The notes beneath the pieces are model-generated. The model was given only the letters and a program-made list of their open reading frames with translations. It did no database searches and was not told the origin of the DNA. From Ornithinimicrobium sediminis (GTDB taxonomy: Bacteria > Actinomycetota > Actinomycetes > Actinomycetales > Dermatophilaceae): a DNA stretch of 64,000 nucleotides. Shown piece after piece: positions 8,431 to 16,740 of the stretch. The number at the start of each line of letters is the position of its first letter. Positions within the stretch are counted from its first letter, which is position 1. Both the position numbers and the translations under genes were made by a program. The stretch covers positions 496,001-560,000 of the forward strand of contig NZ_JAJSDQ010000002.1 of the NCBI RefSeq assembly GCF_021272345.1, in the 5' to 3' direction.

Positions 8431-9153
8431 TCACACATCGTCGCGCTCCGGACCGGACGGCCCTGTGGGAGCAGAGCTGGCGCGGCCGGCGCCGCGCCGG
8501 GCCAGTCCGCCACCGACCACCACGAGGACCACCAGGACCCCGGCCGCCACCCACACCGCCCAAGGCCGGGTCACCCCGAAGGCGCCGATCGCCGCGTACG
8601 CCAGAGTCCCGGGCAGCATGCCCAGTGCGGTGCCGAGGACATAGTCGCGGAGGGTGACCCCGGTGACACCGGCCCCGTAGTTGATGACGGTGAACGGCAG
8701 CACGGGCACGAGCCGCACCGTGAGCAGAGCGACCAGCCCACGGTCGCGCAGCCTGGCGTCGACCTGGCGCAGCCGACCGCGCAGAAGGGCGTCGACGCCA
8801 TCACGGCCCAACCATCGGGCGACCCCGAAGGCTGCGACAGCGCCGAGCATGGCTCCCAGCCAGGCCAGCATCGCTCCTGACAGGAACCCGAAGAGACCCC
8901 CGGCGAGCACGGTGACGACGTTCTTGGGCACTGGCAGCAGGGACCACAGGGCGTAGCCGGCGACGAAGACAGCGGGTGCCCATAGGCCGGCTGCGTCCAC
9001 CTGCGCCCGCAGCCGAGCGACGTCCGGGCTGCCCACGGTCCACGCCGCCGCTGCTGCCGCTGCAAGCAGCACGACCAGGAGCGCAGCTCGGACCATCAGG
9101 CCCCGGGACGCGCCCGGCTCGCTCTCCGCGTCGTCACGCGGGCAGGTGGTCAT
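8431..9153 (-). CDS. TVP38/TMEM64 (VTT-domain) membrane protein
   Basis: The 240-residue protein has an N-terminal membrane helix, then the VTT/SNARE-associated core. That core includes the PVPKNVVTVLAGGLFGFLSG and LGAMLGAVAAFGVARWLGRD segments and the re-entrant-loop stretch VRLVPVLPFTVINYGAG. Helices near the C-terminus follow before a charged tail. Members of this family are DedA relatives thought to move lipids or polyprenyl carriers across the membrane; the substrate here is unknown. It is a single-gene unit on the minus strand, divergent in orientation from the sigma/anti-sigma pair. Confidence 0.85.
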   Translation of the reverse strand: MTTCPRDDAESEPGASRGLMVRAALLVVLLAAAAAAAWTVGSPDVARLRAQVDAAGLWAPAVFVAGYALWSLLPVPKNVVTVLAGGLFGFLSGAMLAWLGAMLGAVAAFGVARWLGRDGVDALLRGRLRQVDARLRDRGLVALLTVRLVPVLPFTVINYGAGVTGVTLRDYVLGTALGMLPGTLAYAAIGAFGVTRPWAVWVAAGVLVVLVVVGGGLARRGAGRASSAPTGPSGPERDDV

Positions 9154-9276
9154 CGTCCTCGTTCGTGGTCCGGCAGCTGGTGATCGAGGTCGTCGTCGAC
9201 CGGGTCGGTCCGAGAGTGGCCGGAGCCGTGACGAGCCTCACCCGGACAGCCGGGGCCGGGTCGGGGTGTCCGGGGG

Positions 9277-10593
9277 TCACGAGGCAGCGAGGTCGACGGC
9301 CGTATCGGGTCCTGGTTGCGGTTGGGAGGTCTCGCCTGCCAGCTGTGTCATGACGACGACCTCTCGGCTGAGGGTGCGGTGCACCGGGCATTTGTCGGCG
9401 ATGGCGAGCAGCGCCTCTTGCTGCTCCGCGCTGAGCCGGGGATCGAGCGTGATCTCTCGGTCGATCTGGTCGACCATCCCCTGCGTGGTCTCACAGGTGG
9501 CGCAGTCCATGGCGTGGACGCGCCGGTGCCTCAACGTCACAGTGGCCGGCGAGTACTCCCAGCCCTTCCTGTGCGCATACATGCGCATCGTCATGGAGGT
9601 GCACGCACCCAGTGCCGACAGCAGGACGTCATAAGGCGTACCGCCCAGGTCCTCACCACCAGCCGACACCGGCTCGTCGATCAGCCACGAGTGCCGACCG
9701 ATGCTCGCCACATGCACCATGCCCTGCTCGCTTTGCTCTCGAACCGTCACCAGCGGGCTCGGCGCGTCGTCCGCGACCAGCTGCCCCTTCCCGGTCGCAT
9801 CCCCGCCGACCAGAGGCAGGTGCCGATGCGCCCAGGCGGCGATCATCGAGGCGGCGAAGTGCGAGTCCTCCCGGCGGGAGAGCAGGTGGTCGGCTCCGTC
9901 GAGACTGACGAAGGACTTGGGGTGCCGTGCCTGGTCGAAGATCGTCCTCGCGTTCTCCACCCCGACAACGTCGTCGTCGGGGGAGTGCAGCACCAGCAGC
10001 GCACCGCGCAGCGCCCGCAGGCGGGCAGCCTGTGGCTGCGTCGCGACATCGTCCAGGAACTGCCGGCTCACTGTGAAGGGTCGACCGCCGATGTCGACTG
10101 TGAGCAGGCTGTCCTCGTCAGGTATCCCGCCGCTCAGCAGGCGCGTCACATGGGCCGTATCGGCCGGAGCGCCCAGGGTCGCCACAGCCTGCACGGACGG
10201 GATGCGCGCCTCGGCGGCGATGACGGCGGCGCCCCCCAGTGAGTGCCCAACGAGGAGGGACGCAGGTCCCCAGGTGTCCGCCAGCCAGTCGGCAGCGGCG
10301 ACCAGGTCGTCGACGTTGGTGGTGAAGGAGGTATGGGAGAAGTCGCCGCCGGAACGCCCCAGACCGGTGAAGTCGAATCGCAGCACTGCATGCCCCAGGC
10401 CGGCCAGGGCCCCGGAGATCCGCGAGGCCGCGCGAGACTCGCTGGTGCAGGTGAAGCAGTGGGCGAAGACCGCGAAAGCGCGAGGTCGCCCCGCTGGGAG
10501 CTCCAGGGTCGCCGCGAGCGCTGTGCCCAACGCCCCGGGGAAGACGATGTCGGTGATCCTGGTCGGCGCGGACCCGTGCGGCAGGTGTCTCAT
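9277..10593 (-). CDS. alpha/beta-hydrolase-OsmC fusion protein
   Basis: The first 270 residues form an alpha/beta hydrolase with nucleophile elbow GHSLGG, an oxyanion region (AHCFTCTSES), an acid in HSPDDDVV and the catalytic histidine in GADHLL. The remaining 165 residues are an OsmC domain: GGEDLGGTPYDVLLSALGAC has the first redox cysteine and DKCPVHRTL the second. OsmC proteins reduce organic hydroperoxides. The fusion is a known architecture annotated as bifunctional hydrolase/OsmC, with unproven substrate. ATG at 10593 is preferred to the GTG two codons upstream. Both catalytic sets look intact. Confidence 0.9.
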   Translation of the reverse strand: MRHLPHGSAPTRITDIVFPGALGTALAATLELPAGRPRAFAVFAHCFTCTSESRAASRISGALAGLGHAVLRFDFTGLGRSGGDFSHTSFTTNVDDLVAAADWLADTWGPASLLVGHSLGGAAVIAAEARIPSVQAVATLGAPADTAHVTRLLSGGIPDEDSLLTVDIGGRPFTVSRQFLDDVATQPQAARLRALRGALLVLHSPDDDVVGVENARTIFDQARHPKSFVSLDGADHLLSRREDSHFAASMIAAWAHRHLPLVGGDATGKGQLVADDAPSPLVTVREQSEQGMVHVASIGRHSWLIDEPVSAGGEDLGGTPYDVLLSALGACTSMTMRMYAHRKGWEYSPATVTLRHRRVHAMDCATCETTQGMVDQIDREITLDPRLSAEQQEALLAIADKCPVHRTLSREVVVMTQLAGETSQPQPGPDTAVDLAAS

Positions 10594-10750
10594 GTGCACT
10601 CAACCCTTCGGCGGGGCCGGAGACATCCCGGCCGCGCACCGGGGAGTGGTGCCTGGAGGCAGCCGGGTTGCCGACGTGACTTGCCCGTAGGCACCAGGCG
10701 GAGGACGACCTGACGCGGCGCATCCCCCCCCGCGGTAGAGGGTCGTGAGC

Positions 10751-11485
10751 ATGGGGGAGGCCTGGTTGGTGAGCGTTTCGGCGGACCCTGCCGACAGTGG
10801 TGGGGTCGTGTACCTGGACTACAACGCCACGACCCCGGTGGATCCTTCGGTGCTGGACGCGGTGCTGCCGTGGCTCTCGACGGGCTTCGGCAAACCGTCC
10901 AGCTCGTATGCCGGTGGGGTGGCGGCCCGGGAGGCGTTGGAAGACGCCCGGGAGCGTGTCGCGTCGGCGTGCCGTACGTGCGCGACGGCGTGGCCATGCA
11001 TCCGGTGGTCCGCGGTGGCGGTCAGGAACGTGGTCTGCGGTCGGGGACCGAGAACGTCGCGTTCGCGGTAGGGATGGGCCGGGCCGCGGACCTGGCCGTG
11101 GACGCACCGGGACGAGGGGAGACCGCTCGGCTGACCGGGCATCGGGACCGGTTCGAGGATCGCCTGCGTGTCCTGCTGCCCGGACGGGTGCACCTCAACG
11201 GCCACCGCAAGCAGCGCCTGCCGAACACGCTGAACGTGAGCATCGACGGCGCACGGGCCCTCAGCGTGCTCCCACCTGGACACGGTCGCGGCGTCGGCCG
11301 GGTCGGCCTGCCACGCCGGGCACGACCGCCCCTCCCCGGTCCTGCAGGCGATGGGGAGCAGCACCGACCGGGCCCTGGGTGCGCTTCGGCTCCGTCTGGG
11401 TCGCTGGGCCACGGCGGCAGAGGTCGACGCCGCAGCACGGGCCATCGCCGATGCGGTGGACCGTGTCGGGACTAACACTTCATAG
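10751..11485 (+). pseudogene. cysteine desulfurase (NifS/IscS type) with internal deletion and frameshift
   Basis: The N-terminus is clear (VVYLDYNATTPVDPSVLDAV, GFGKPSSSYAGG). After about 60 residues the sequence jumps near 10970 to the C-terminal half in another frame (VPYVRDGVAMHPVVRGGGQE, RSGTENVA). About 150 residues are gone, including the histidine and the PLP-binding lysine. A second frame change near 11262 leads to the part with the catalytic cysteine loop (SACHAGHDRPSPVL) and the end at TAG 11483-11485. The product is certainly inactive. It precedes a sulfur operon to which it probably once supplied sulfane sulfur. Confidence 0.85.
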
Positions 11486-11500
11486 TTACGCGAAATGTTG
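11481..11500 (+). promoter_or_regulatory. candidate ArsR-type operator before the sulfur operon
   Basis: The 20 bases catagttacgcgaaatgttg form an imperfect palindrome centred on CGCG (six matching pairs of ten). They lie about 40 bases before the GTG of the persulfide-dioxygenase-like gene and are AT-rich against the surroundings. The operon's own ArsR-rhodanese protein is the obvious candidate to bind it. The site overlaps the stop of the dead cysteine desulfurase gene. Confidence 0.45.
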
Positions 11501-11539
11501 TAGCGTTCTGGTCGTGCTCCGACGTCTGGAGGTAGGACC

Positions 11540-12895
11540 GTGACTGACCTGAATGTTGTCCCGCTGGTCGACGAGGGCCTCGGCAACTCCGCATACCTGG
11601 TCGAGCTGGGCGACGGGCGGGCGCTGGCGGTCGACGTCAGCCGCGACCTGCGCACGCTGCGGCAGGTCGCCGCCACCAGGGAACTCCGGGTGGCGTATGC
11701 GGCGGACACCCACCTGCACGCGGACTTCCTGACCGGCGCGGTCCAGCTGTCCCGGACCGACGGGGCGCAGATCATCGGCTCGGCGGCCGGAGACCGGCAG
11801 TACCCCCACCTCGCGGTGGCCGACGAGGACGAGGTGGACCTCGGCGGCCTGCGGCTGCGTGCCCTGTCCACGCCGGGCCACACCCACGAGCACGTGGCGT
11901 TCGAGCTGCTCGACGGCCCCACGACGGAGGGCGTCTTCACCGGTGGGTCCCTGATCGTGGGCTCGGCCGCACGGACCGACCTGGTCGCCCCGGAGCGCAC
12001 CGAGGAGCTGGCCAGGGCGCAGTACCGGTCCCTGCAGCGTCTGGCGGGGATGGACGACGACGTCAGCGTCTGGCCGACGCACGGGGCGGGGTCGTTCTGC
12101 TCGGCCCCTCCCGGGAGCCAGCGCACCTCGACCATCGGGACTGAGCGTGCCACCAACGCGCTGCTGCGCGCGGAGGACGAGGACACCTTCGTCCGGGCGC
12201 TGCTGGACTCCCTGGGCACCTTCCCGCCCTACTTCCTGCGCCTGGGCGAGACCAACCGGCAGGGACCGCCGCTGGTCGGCGAGGACGACCGGCTGGCAGC
12301 GCTGCCGACCGCCCAGGTCCAGCAGCTGCTGACCGAGGGCGCCCTGGTGGTGGACGTGCGACCTGTCGCCGACTTCGCCGCCGCGCACGTGCCCGGGTCG
12401 GTGTCGATCCCGCTGCGGCCGGTGTTCGCCACCTGGCTGGGGTGGCTCACCGAGCACGACCGGCCCCTGGTCATCGTCCGCGACGAGGACCCGGGGGAGG
12501 TCCTGTGGCAGGCCCGCAAGATCGGCCACGACCTCATCGTCGGTGAGCTCGACGGTGGCCTGGGCGCCTGGACCACGGCCGGGTCGGCCACGGCCGCGAT
12601 CCCTCTGGTGGATCCCGGGGCGCTGAGCGGACGCACGGTCGTCGACGTGCGCCAGCGCCAGGAGTTCCAGACCGGGCACGTGCCGGGAGCGGCCAACATC
12701 GAGCTCGGGTCCCTGGCCCCGCCCGCGGTCGACCTGCCTGCGGGTCCCACCGTCGTCATGTGCGGGCACGGGGAGCGGGCGATGGGCGGGGCCAGCCTGC
12801 TCGCCCGTGCCGGGGCATCCGACGTCACGGTCCTGCAGGGCGGCCCCCAGGACTGGGCCGAGGCCACCGGCGGGTCGGTGGAGGTGGGGGCGTGA
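11540..12895 (+). CDS. MBL-fold persulfide dioxygenase-like protein fused to two rhodanese domains
   Basis: In this 451-residue protein, residues 1-240 are a metallo-beta-lactamase domain of the ETHE1/persulfide-dioxygenase kind (THLHADF and a later STPGHTHEH motif supply iron ligands). Two rhodanese domains follow. The first (VVDVRPVADFAAAHVPGS) lacks a recognisable catalytic cysteine, while the second has VVMCGHGERA and should be active. Such fusions oxidise glutathione- or thiol-persulfide sulfur and pass sulfane sulfur on. The start is GTG with ggaggt upstream. It begins a four-gene operon; its last codons overlap the MFS gene by GTGA. Confidence 0.88.
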   Translation: MTDLNVVPLVDEGLGNSAYLVELGDGRALAVDVSRDLRTLRQVAATRELRVAYAADTHLHADFLTGAVQLSRTDGAQIIGSAAGDRQYPHLAVADEDEVDLGGLRLRALSTPGHTHEHVAFELLDGPTTEGVFTGGSLIVGSAARTDLVAPERTEELARAQYRSLQRLAGMDDDVSVWPTHGAGSFCSAPPGSQRTSTIGTERATNALLRAEDEDTFVRALLDSLGTFPPYFLRLGETNRQGPPLVGEDDRLAALPTAQVQQLLTEGALVVDVRPVADFAAAHVPGSVSIPLRPVFATWLGWLTEHDRPLVIVRDEDPGEVLWQARKIGHDLIVGELDGGLGAWTTAGSATAAIPLVDPGALSGRTVVDVRQRQEFQTGHVPGAANIELGSLAPPAVDLPAGPTVVMCGHGERAMGGASLLARAGASDVTVLQGGPQDWAEATGGSVEVGA

Positions 12896-14199
12896 GCACG
12901 AGGGGTGCTCCCGGCACCGGACGACCGGTGAGTCTGGGGCTGCGGGCGAACGCGGCACAGTTCGCGATCCTCGTGGCGGTCAACGCGCTGGTCGGCGGCA
13001 TGGTCGGGCAGCAGCAGACGGTGCTGCCGCTGCTGGCCGAGGACGAGTTCGGCCTGACCGGCTACACGTTCATCTTCACCTACGTGACCGCCTTCGGGAT
13101 CACCAAGGCGGCGGCCAACTACGTCGCCGGGACCTGGTCCGACCGCTACGGCCGCAAGCCGGTCCTGATCGCCGGGTGGCTGTTCGCCATCCCCGTGCCG
13201 CTGCTGCTGATGTGGGCTCCGAGCTGGGGCTGGGTGATCGCGGCCAACGTGCTGCTGGGCATCAACCAGGGGCTGACGTGGTCGACCACCGTCATCATGA
13301 AGATCGACCTGGTCGGACCCCGCCAGCGGGGCCTGGCGATGGGCCTGAACGAGGCCGCCGGGTACGGCGCGGTCGCGGTGACCTCGATGGCCGCCGGCTA
13401 CCTGGCCGCCGAGTACGGCCTGCGCCCGGCGCCGTTCCTGCTCGGACTGGCCTACACCGCGCTGGCGCTGGGCCTGTCCACGCTGGTGGTCAAGGAGACC
13501 CGCGGCCACGCCAGGGTCGAGGCGGCGGCGCATACCCCCCGCGCCGACGGCCGGCACGACCACCTGCACGGTGCGCTGAGCAGCCGCGAGGTGTTCGCCC
13601 AGACCAGCTACCGGGAGCCGGCGCTGTCCTCGGCTAGCCAGGCCGGCCTGGTCAACAACCTCAACTTCGGCCTGTCCTGGGGTCTGTTCCCGCTGCTGTT
13701 CGCCGGCTCCGGGCTGCGGGTGGACCAGATCGGGGTGCTGTTCGCGCTCTACCCCGGCGTGTGGGGCGTGGGGCAGCTGTTCACCGGGGCCCTGTCGGAC
13801 CGGTGGGGCCGCAAGCACCTGATCACCACCGGCATGCTCACCCAGGTGGCTGCGCTGGTCGTCATCGCGCTCGGTGGGACCTTCACCGTGTGGGCGGTCG
13901 GCACGGTGCTGCTGGGCGCGGGGACCGCCATGGTCTACCCCACCCTGCTCGCCGCGATCGGGGACGTGGCCCACCCGGACTGGCGGGGCCGGGCCGTCGG
14001 CGTCTACCGGGTCTGGCGGGACCTGGGCTACGCCGTCGGTGCGGTCATGGGCGGCGTGGTCGCCGACCTGTGGAGCCTTCGGGCCGCCGTGTGGGTCTCC
14101 GCCGCCGTCACCCTGGTCTCTGCGCTGGTCGTGGCCGTCCGCATGTACGAGACCCACCACCGCCCCGCTGACACCACCCCCCCAGGAGCCCGCCCGTGA
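12892..14199 (+). CDS. MFS transporter of the sulfur operon
   Basis: This 435-residue protein shows about 12 membrane segments and the loop-2 motif GTWSDRYGRKPV, repeated in the second half as GALSDRWGRKHL, both typical of the major facilitator superfamily. The GTG at 12892 overlaps the preceding stop and gives a normal N-terminus. The His-rich central loop (RADGRHDHLHGA) may bind metal. Its place between a persulfide oxygenase and an ArsR-rhodanese regulator suggests export of sulfite, thiosulfate or another product of sulfane sulfur oxidation. The substrate is inference only. Confidence 0.87.
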   Translation: MSTRGAPGTGRPVSLGLRANAAQFAILVAVNALVGGMVGQQQTVLPLLAEDEFGLTGYTFIFTYVTAFGITKAAANYVAGTWSDRYGRKPVLIAGWLFAIPVPLLLMWAPSWGWVIAANVLLGINQGLTWSTTVIMKIDLVGPRQRGLAMGLNEAAGYGAVAVTSMAAGYLAAEYGLRPAPFLLGLAYTALALGLSTLVVKETRGHARVEAAAHTPRADGRHDHLHGALSSREVFAQTSYREPALSSASQAGLVNNLNFGLSWGLFPLLFAGSGLRVDQIGVLFALYPGVWGVGQLFTGALSDRWGRKHLITTGMLTQVAALVVIALGGTFTVWAVGTVLLGAGTAMVYPTLLAAIGDVAHPDWRGRAVGVYRVWRDLGYAVGAVMGGVVADLWSLRAAVWVSAAVTLVSALVVAVRMYETHHRPADTTPPGARP

Positions 14200-14861
14200 G
14201 TGACCGCTCCACCAAGCACGCACTCTTCACCCAGTTCGCCGCTGTCGCGAAGGCCCTGGGCCACCCCGCGCGACTGGAGCTGGTGGACCTGCTCGCCCAG
14301 GGACCACGCAGCGTGGAGCACCTGGCCGCCGAAGCCGGCCTGGGCATGAGCACCTGCTCCGCCCACCTCCAGACCCTACGCGAGGCCGGGCTGGTGCAGA
14401 CCCGCCGCGAGGGCAAACGGATCTACTACTCCCTGACCGGGGAGGACGTCGCCGAGCTCTGGGACCATCTCCGCACCGTCGCCCAGACCCACCGCCCGCA
14501 GACCGAGCACGCACGCCAGGCCTACCTCGGACCCGAGGACACCCAGGCCGTGGGCACCGACGAGCTGCGCGCCCGCCTCGAGCGCGGAGACACGGTCGTC
14601 CTGGACGTGCGCCCCGAGGTCGAGTACGCCGCGGGCCACCTGCCCGGCGCTCTCCACATCCCCTTGCAGGACCTCGCCGCCCGACTGGCCGAGCTGCCCG
14701 CGGACCAGGAGATCATCGCCTACTGTCGAGGCCGCTACTGCGTCCTGGCCCACGACGCCGTCCGCCTGCTCACGGCCCACGGACACCACGCCCGCCGCGC
14801 CGCCGACGGGCTTCTGGAATGGCGACTGGCCGGGCTCCCGGTCCAGACCGACGCCGCCTGA
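14196..14861 (+). CDS. ArsR-family regulator fused to a rhodanese domain
   Basis: Residues 1-100 are a winged-helix ArsR domain (ALGHPARLELVDLLAQGPRS; recognition helix around MSTCSAHLQTLREAGLV, which includes a cysteine). From residue 125 a rhodanese domain follows (VVLDVRPEVEYAAGHLPGAL) with active-site loop YCRGRYC. This architecture is known in actinobacteria. The rhodanese cysteine may carry a persulfide that tells the DNA-binding domain to let go, but that mechanism is inference. It overlaps the MFS gene by 4 bases (GTGA) and probably autoregulates the operon. Confidence 0.9.
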   Translation: MSDRSTKHALFTQFAAVAKALGHPARLELVDLLAQGPRSVEHLAAEAGLGMSTCSAHLQTLREAGLVQTRREGKRIYYSLTGEDVAELWDHLRTVAQTHRPQTEHARQAYLGPEDTQAVGTDELRARLERGDTVVLDVRPEVEYAAGHLPGALHIPLQDLAARLAELPADQEIIAYCRGRYCVLAHDAVRLLTAHGHHARRAADGLLEWRLAGLPVQTDAA

Positions 14862-14892
14862 CCCCACGAGGAGCCGCCCGAAGGAGCACCCC

Positions 14893-15246
14893 ATGAAGAA
14901 GATCCTGCTCGTCATCAACGGACCCGCCTACGGAGCCGACGAGACCTTCAACGCCGTCCGCCTCGCCGTCGCGCTGAGCAAGCGCGAGGACACCCAGGTC
15001 CAGGTCTTCCTCATGGGCGACGCCGTCACCTGTGCGATCGCCGGCCAGAAGACCCCCGACGGCTACTACACCCTGGACCGCATGCTGAAGGGCTTCATCC
15101 GCCACGGCGGCCAGGTCGCCTGCTGCGGAACCTGCCTCGACGCCCGCGGACTCATCGAGGCAGACCTCATCGACGGGGCACCCCGCTCCTCCATGCCAGA
15201 GCTGGCTGCGTGGACCGTCGAGGCAGACACCGTCCTCACCTTCTGA
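14893..15246 (+). CDS. DsrE/F-family sulfur-carrier protein
   Basis: The 117-residue protein starts MKKILLVINGPAYGADETFN and contains the DsrE signature region with MGDAVTCAIAGQ. A cluster of cysteines (VACCGTCLDARG) near residue 78 includes the position used by DsrE/TusD-like proteins to carry persulfide. A good RBS (aaggagcacc) precedes the ATG. It ends the operon and likely accepts sulfane sulfur from the rhodanese domains. The following 100 bases before the convergent EamA gene hold nothing I recognise. Confidence 0.88.
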   Translation: MKKILLVINGPAYGADETFNAVRLAVALSKREDTQVQVFLMGDAVTCAIAGQKTPDGYYTLDRMLKGFIRHGGQVACCGTCLDARGLIEADLIDGAPRSSMPELAAWTVEADTVLTF

Positions 15247-15346
15247 CCCTCACGGACCATCCCGGCTGACTGTCACCCAGCCCGCCACAGCAGGCAACGC
15301 TCATCGGCCCCCGGGGCGCTACCGCGTCGATGACGTGCTCGGTCTC

Positions 15347-16285
15347 TCAGCCGGCGACCCTGCCCACCGCGTCGACCTGCTGCGGGGCCTCCGGGGTCTG
15401 CACCGCGGGCCTGCGGCCACGGCTCTCGTGCCAGGCCAGTGCCGTGACGCTGGCCACGACGACCGCCATGCCGAGCCATCGGCTGGGGGTGAGCGTGGCG
15501 TCCAGCAGGGTCACGCCGACCACGGCCGCGGTCACCGGGAACATCAGCTCGGCCAGCGTCGCCCGGGAGGCGGCAGTGCGGCGCAGACCCACGTAGTACA
15601 GGGTCAGTGCCAGCAGACCGGGGATGAGCGCGAGCATCACGAGCGTGGGCACGTCGGAGGCAGGCATCGTCCAGTCCGACCCCGTGACCGCCACGATCAC
15701 CGCGGCGGCCGGCAGCCCGAAGGCGAAGCGCAGCACGAGGGTGTGCCGCGGACCGATGTGACCGTCGACGAGGCGGCCCAGCACGGTGCCGCCGGCCCAC
15801 AGGACCGCCGCACCCAGGGCCAGCGCCGCGGCCTGCAGGTCGCCGATGCGCACGTCGAGAGGGTCGGCGAAGGAGAGCAGCCAGGCCCCCGCCAGGGCAG
15901 GGACGGCGAAGACGGCGAACACGGGTCGCAGCCGCTCACCCAGCACGACCGCCGCCAGCACCATGGCGACCAGGGGCTGCAGCTTCTGCAGGATCTGAGG
16001 GGTGACGGGGTCACCGAAGGCAAAGGCAGCGGTGAAGAGCGTCGTCGCCAGCGCCGAGGACCCGGCCCCGATGATGACGGCGGCGGCCCGCACCCGGGCG
16101 GGGGAGGCGGCCCAGGCGCGCACCGCGCCCACCAGCCAAGGGCTGACGAAGAGCAGGAGCACCAGGTGCTCCGCGAACACGATGGTCGGGGCGTCCAGGC
16201 CCCGGGCCAGCGGCTCCCTCAGCAGCGCCGAGGTGCCCCAGAGGGCAGCCGCCAGGGCGATGACCCAGGTGAGGTCACGCCTCAC
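15347..16285 (-). CDS. EamA/DMT-superfamily transporter
   Basis: This 312-residue protein has ten hydrophobic helices in two EamA repeats. The first starts LTWVIALAAALWGTSALL; the second contains LGAAVLWAGGTVLGRL and the typical closing segment AELMFPVTAAVVGVTLLD. DMT transporters usually export amino acids or small metabolites. The GTG at 16285 overlaps the thioredoxin stop by GTGA, so the two are co-translated, but no functional link between them is known. The last 20 or so residues are hydrophilic. Confidence 0.88.
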   Translation of the reverse strand: MRRDLTWVIALAAALWGTSALLREPLARGLDAPTIVFAEHLVLLLFVSPWLVGAVRAWAASPARVRAAAVIIGAGSSALATTLFTAAFAFGDPVTPQILQKLQPLVAMVLAAVVLGERLRPVFAVFAVPALAGAWLLSFADPLDVRIGDLQAAALALGAAVLWAGGTVLGRLVDGHIGPRHTLVLRFAFGLPAAAVIVAVTGSDWTMPASDVPTLVMLALIPGLLALTLYYVGLRRTAASRATLAELMFPVTAAVVGVTLLDATLTPSRWLGMAVVVASVTALAWHESRGRRPAVQTPEAPQQVDAVGRVAG

Positions 16286-16668
16286 GAACCACTGCCCTGA
16301 GCCCCCGCGGCCTCCTGCTCGGCGATCTGGCGGCGGACGTCCTCCATGTCCAGCTCCTTCACCTGCGTGATCAGGGACTCCAGGGCGTTGGCAGGCAGCG
16401 CCCCCGGCTGCGCGAAGACGAGGATGCCCTGGCGGAACGCCATCACGGTGGGGATGGAGGTGATGTTGGCGCCTGCTGCGAGCTGCTGCTCGCTCTCGGT
16501 GTCGACCTTGCCGAACACGATGTCGTCGTGCTGCTCGGAGGCGTCCTTGTAGATGGGACCGAACTGCTTGCACGGGCCGCACCACTCGGCCCACCAGTCG
16601 ACCAGGACGATGTCGTTGTCCATGACGGTCTGCTCGAAGGTCTCTGCGGTCAGGTCTACGGTGCTCAT
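16282..16668 (-). CDS. trxA: thioredoxin
   Basis: The protein is 128 residues with the redox motif WAEWCGPCKQF and the cis-proline segment ITSIPTVMAFRQG, both at canonical positions. A C-terminal extension of about 20 charged residues (VRRQIAEQEAAGAQGSGS) exceeds the usual thioredoxin length. It should reduce cytosolic disulfides using thioredoxin reductase, which is not in the window. It is divergent from the malic enzyme gene, with about 70 bases for both promoters. Confidence 0.93.
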   Translation of the reverse strand: MSTVDLTAETFEQTVMDNDIVLVDWWAEWCGPCKQFGPIYKDASEQHDDIVFGKVDTESEQQLAAGANITSIPTVMAFRQGILVFAQPGALPANALESLITQVKELDMEDVRRQIAEQEAAGAQGSGS

Positions 16669-16740
16669 GGGAAGGCAAACCTACCGAACCGCCGCAAGAT
16701 TCCCCGCTCCGGCGTCACGGCATACGCAACAATGACGCTC

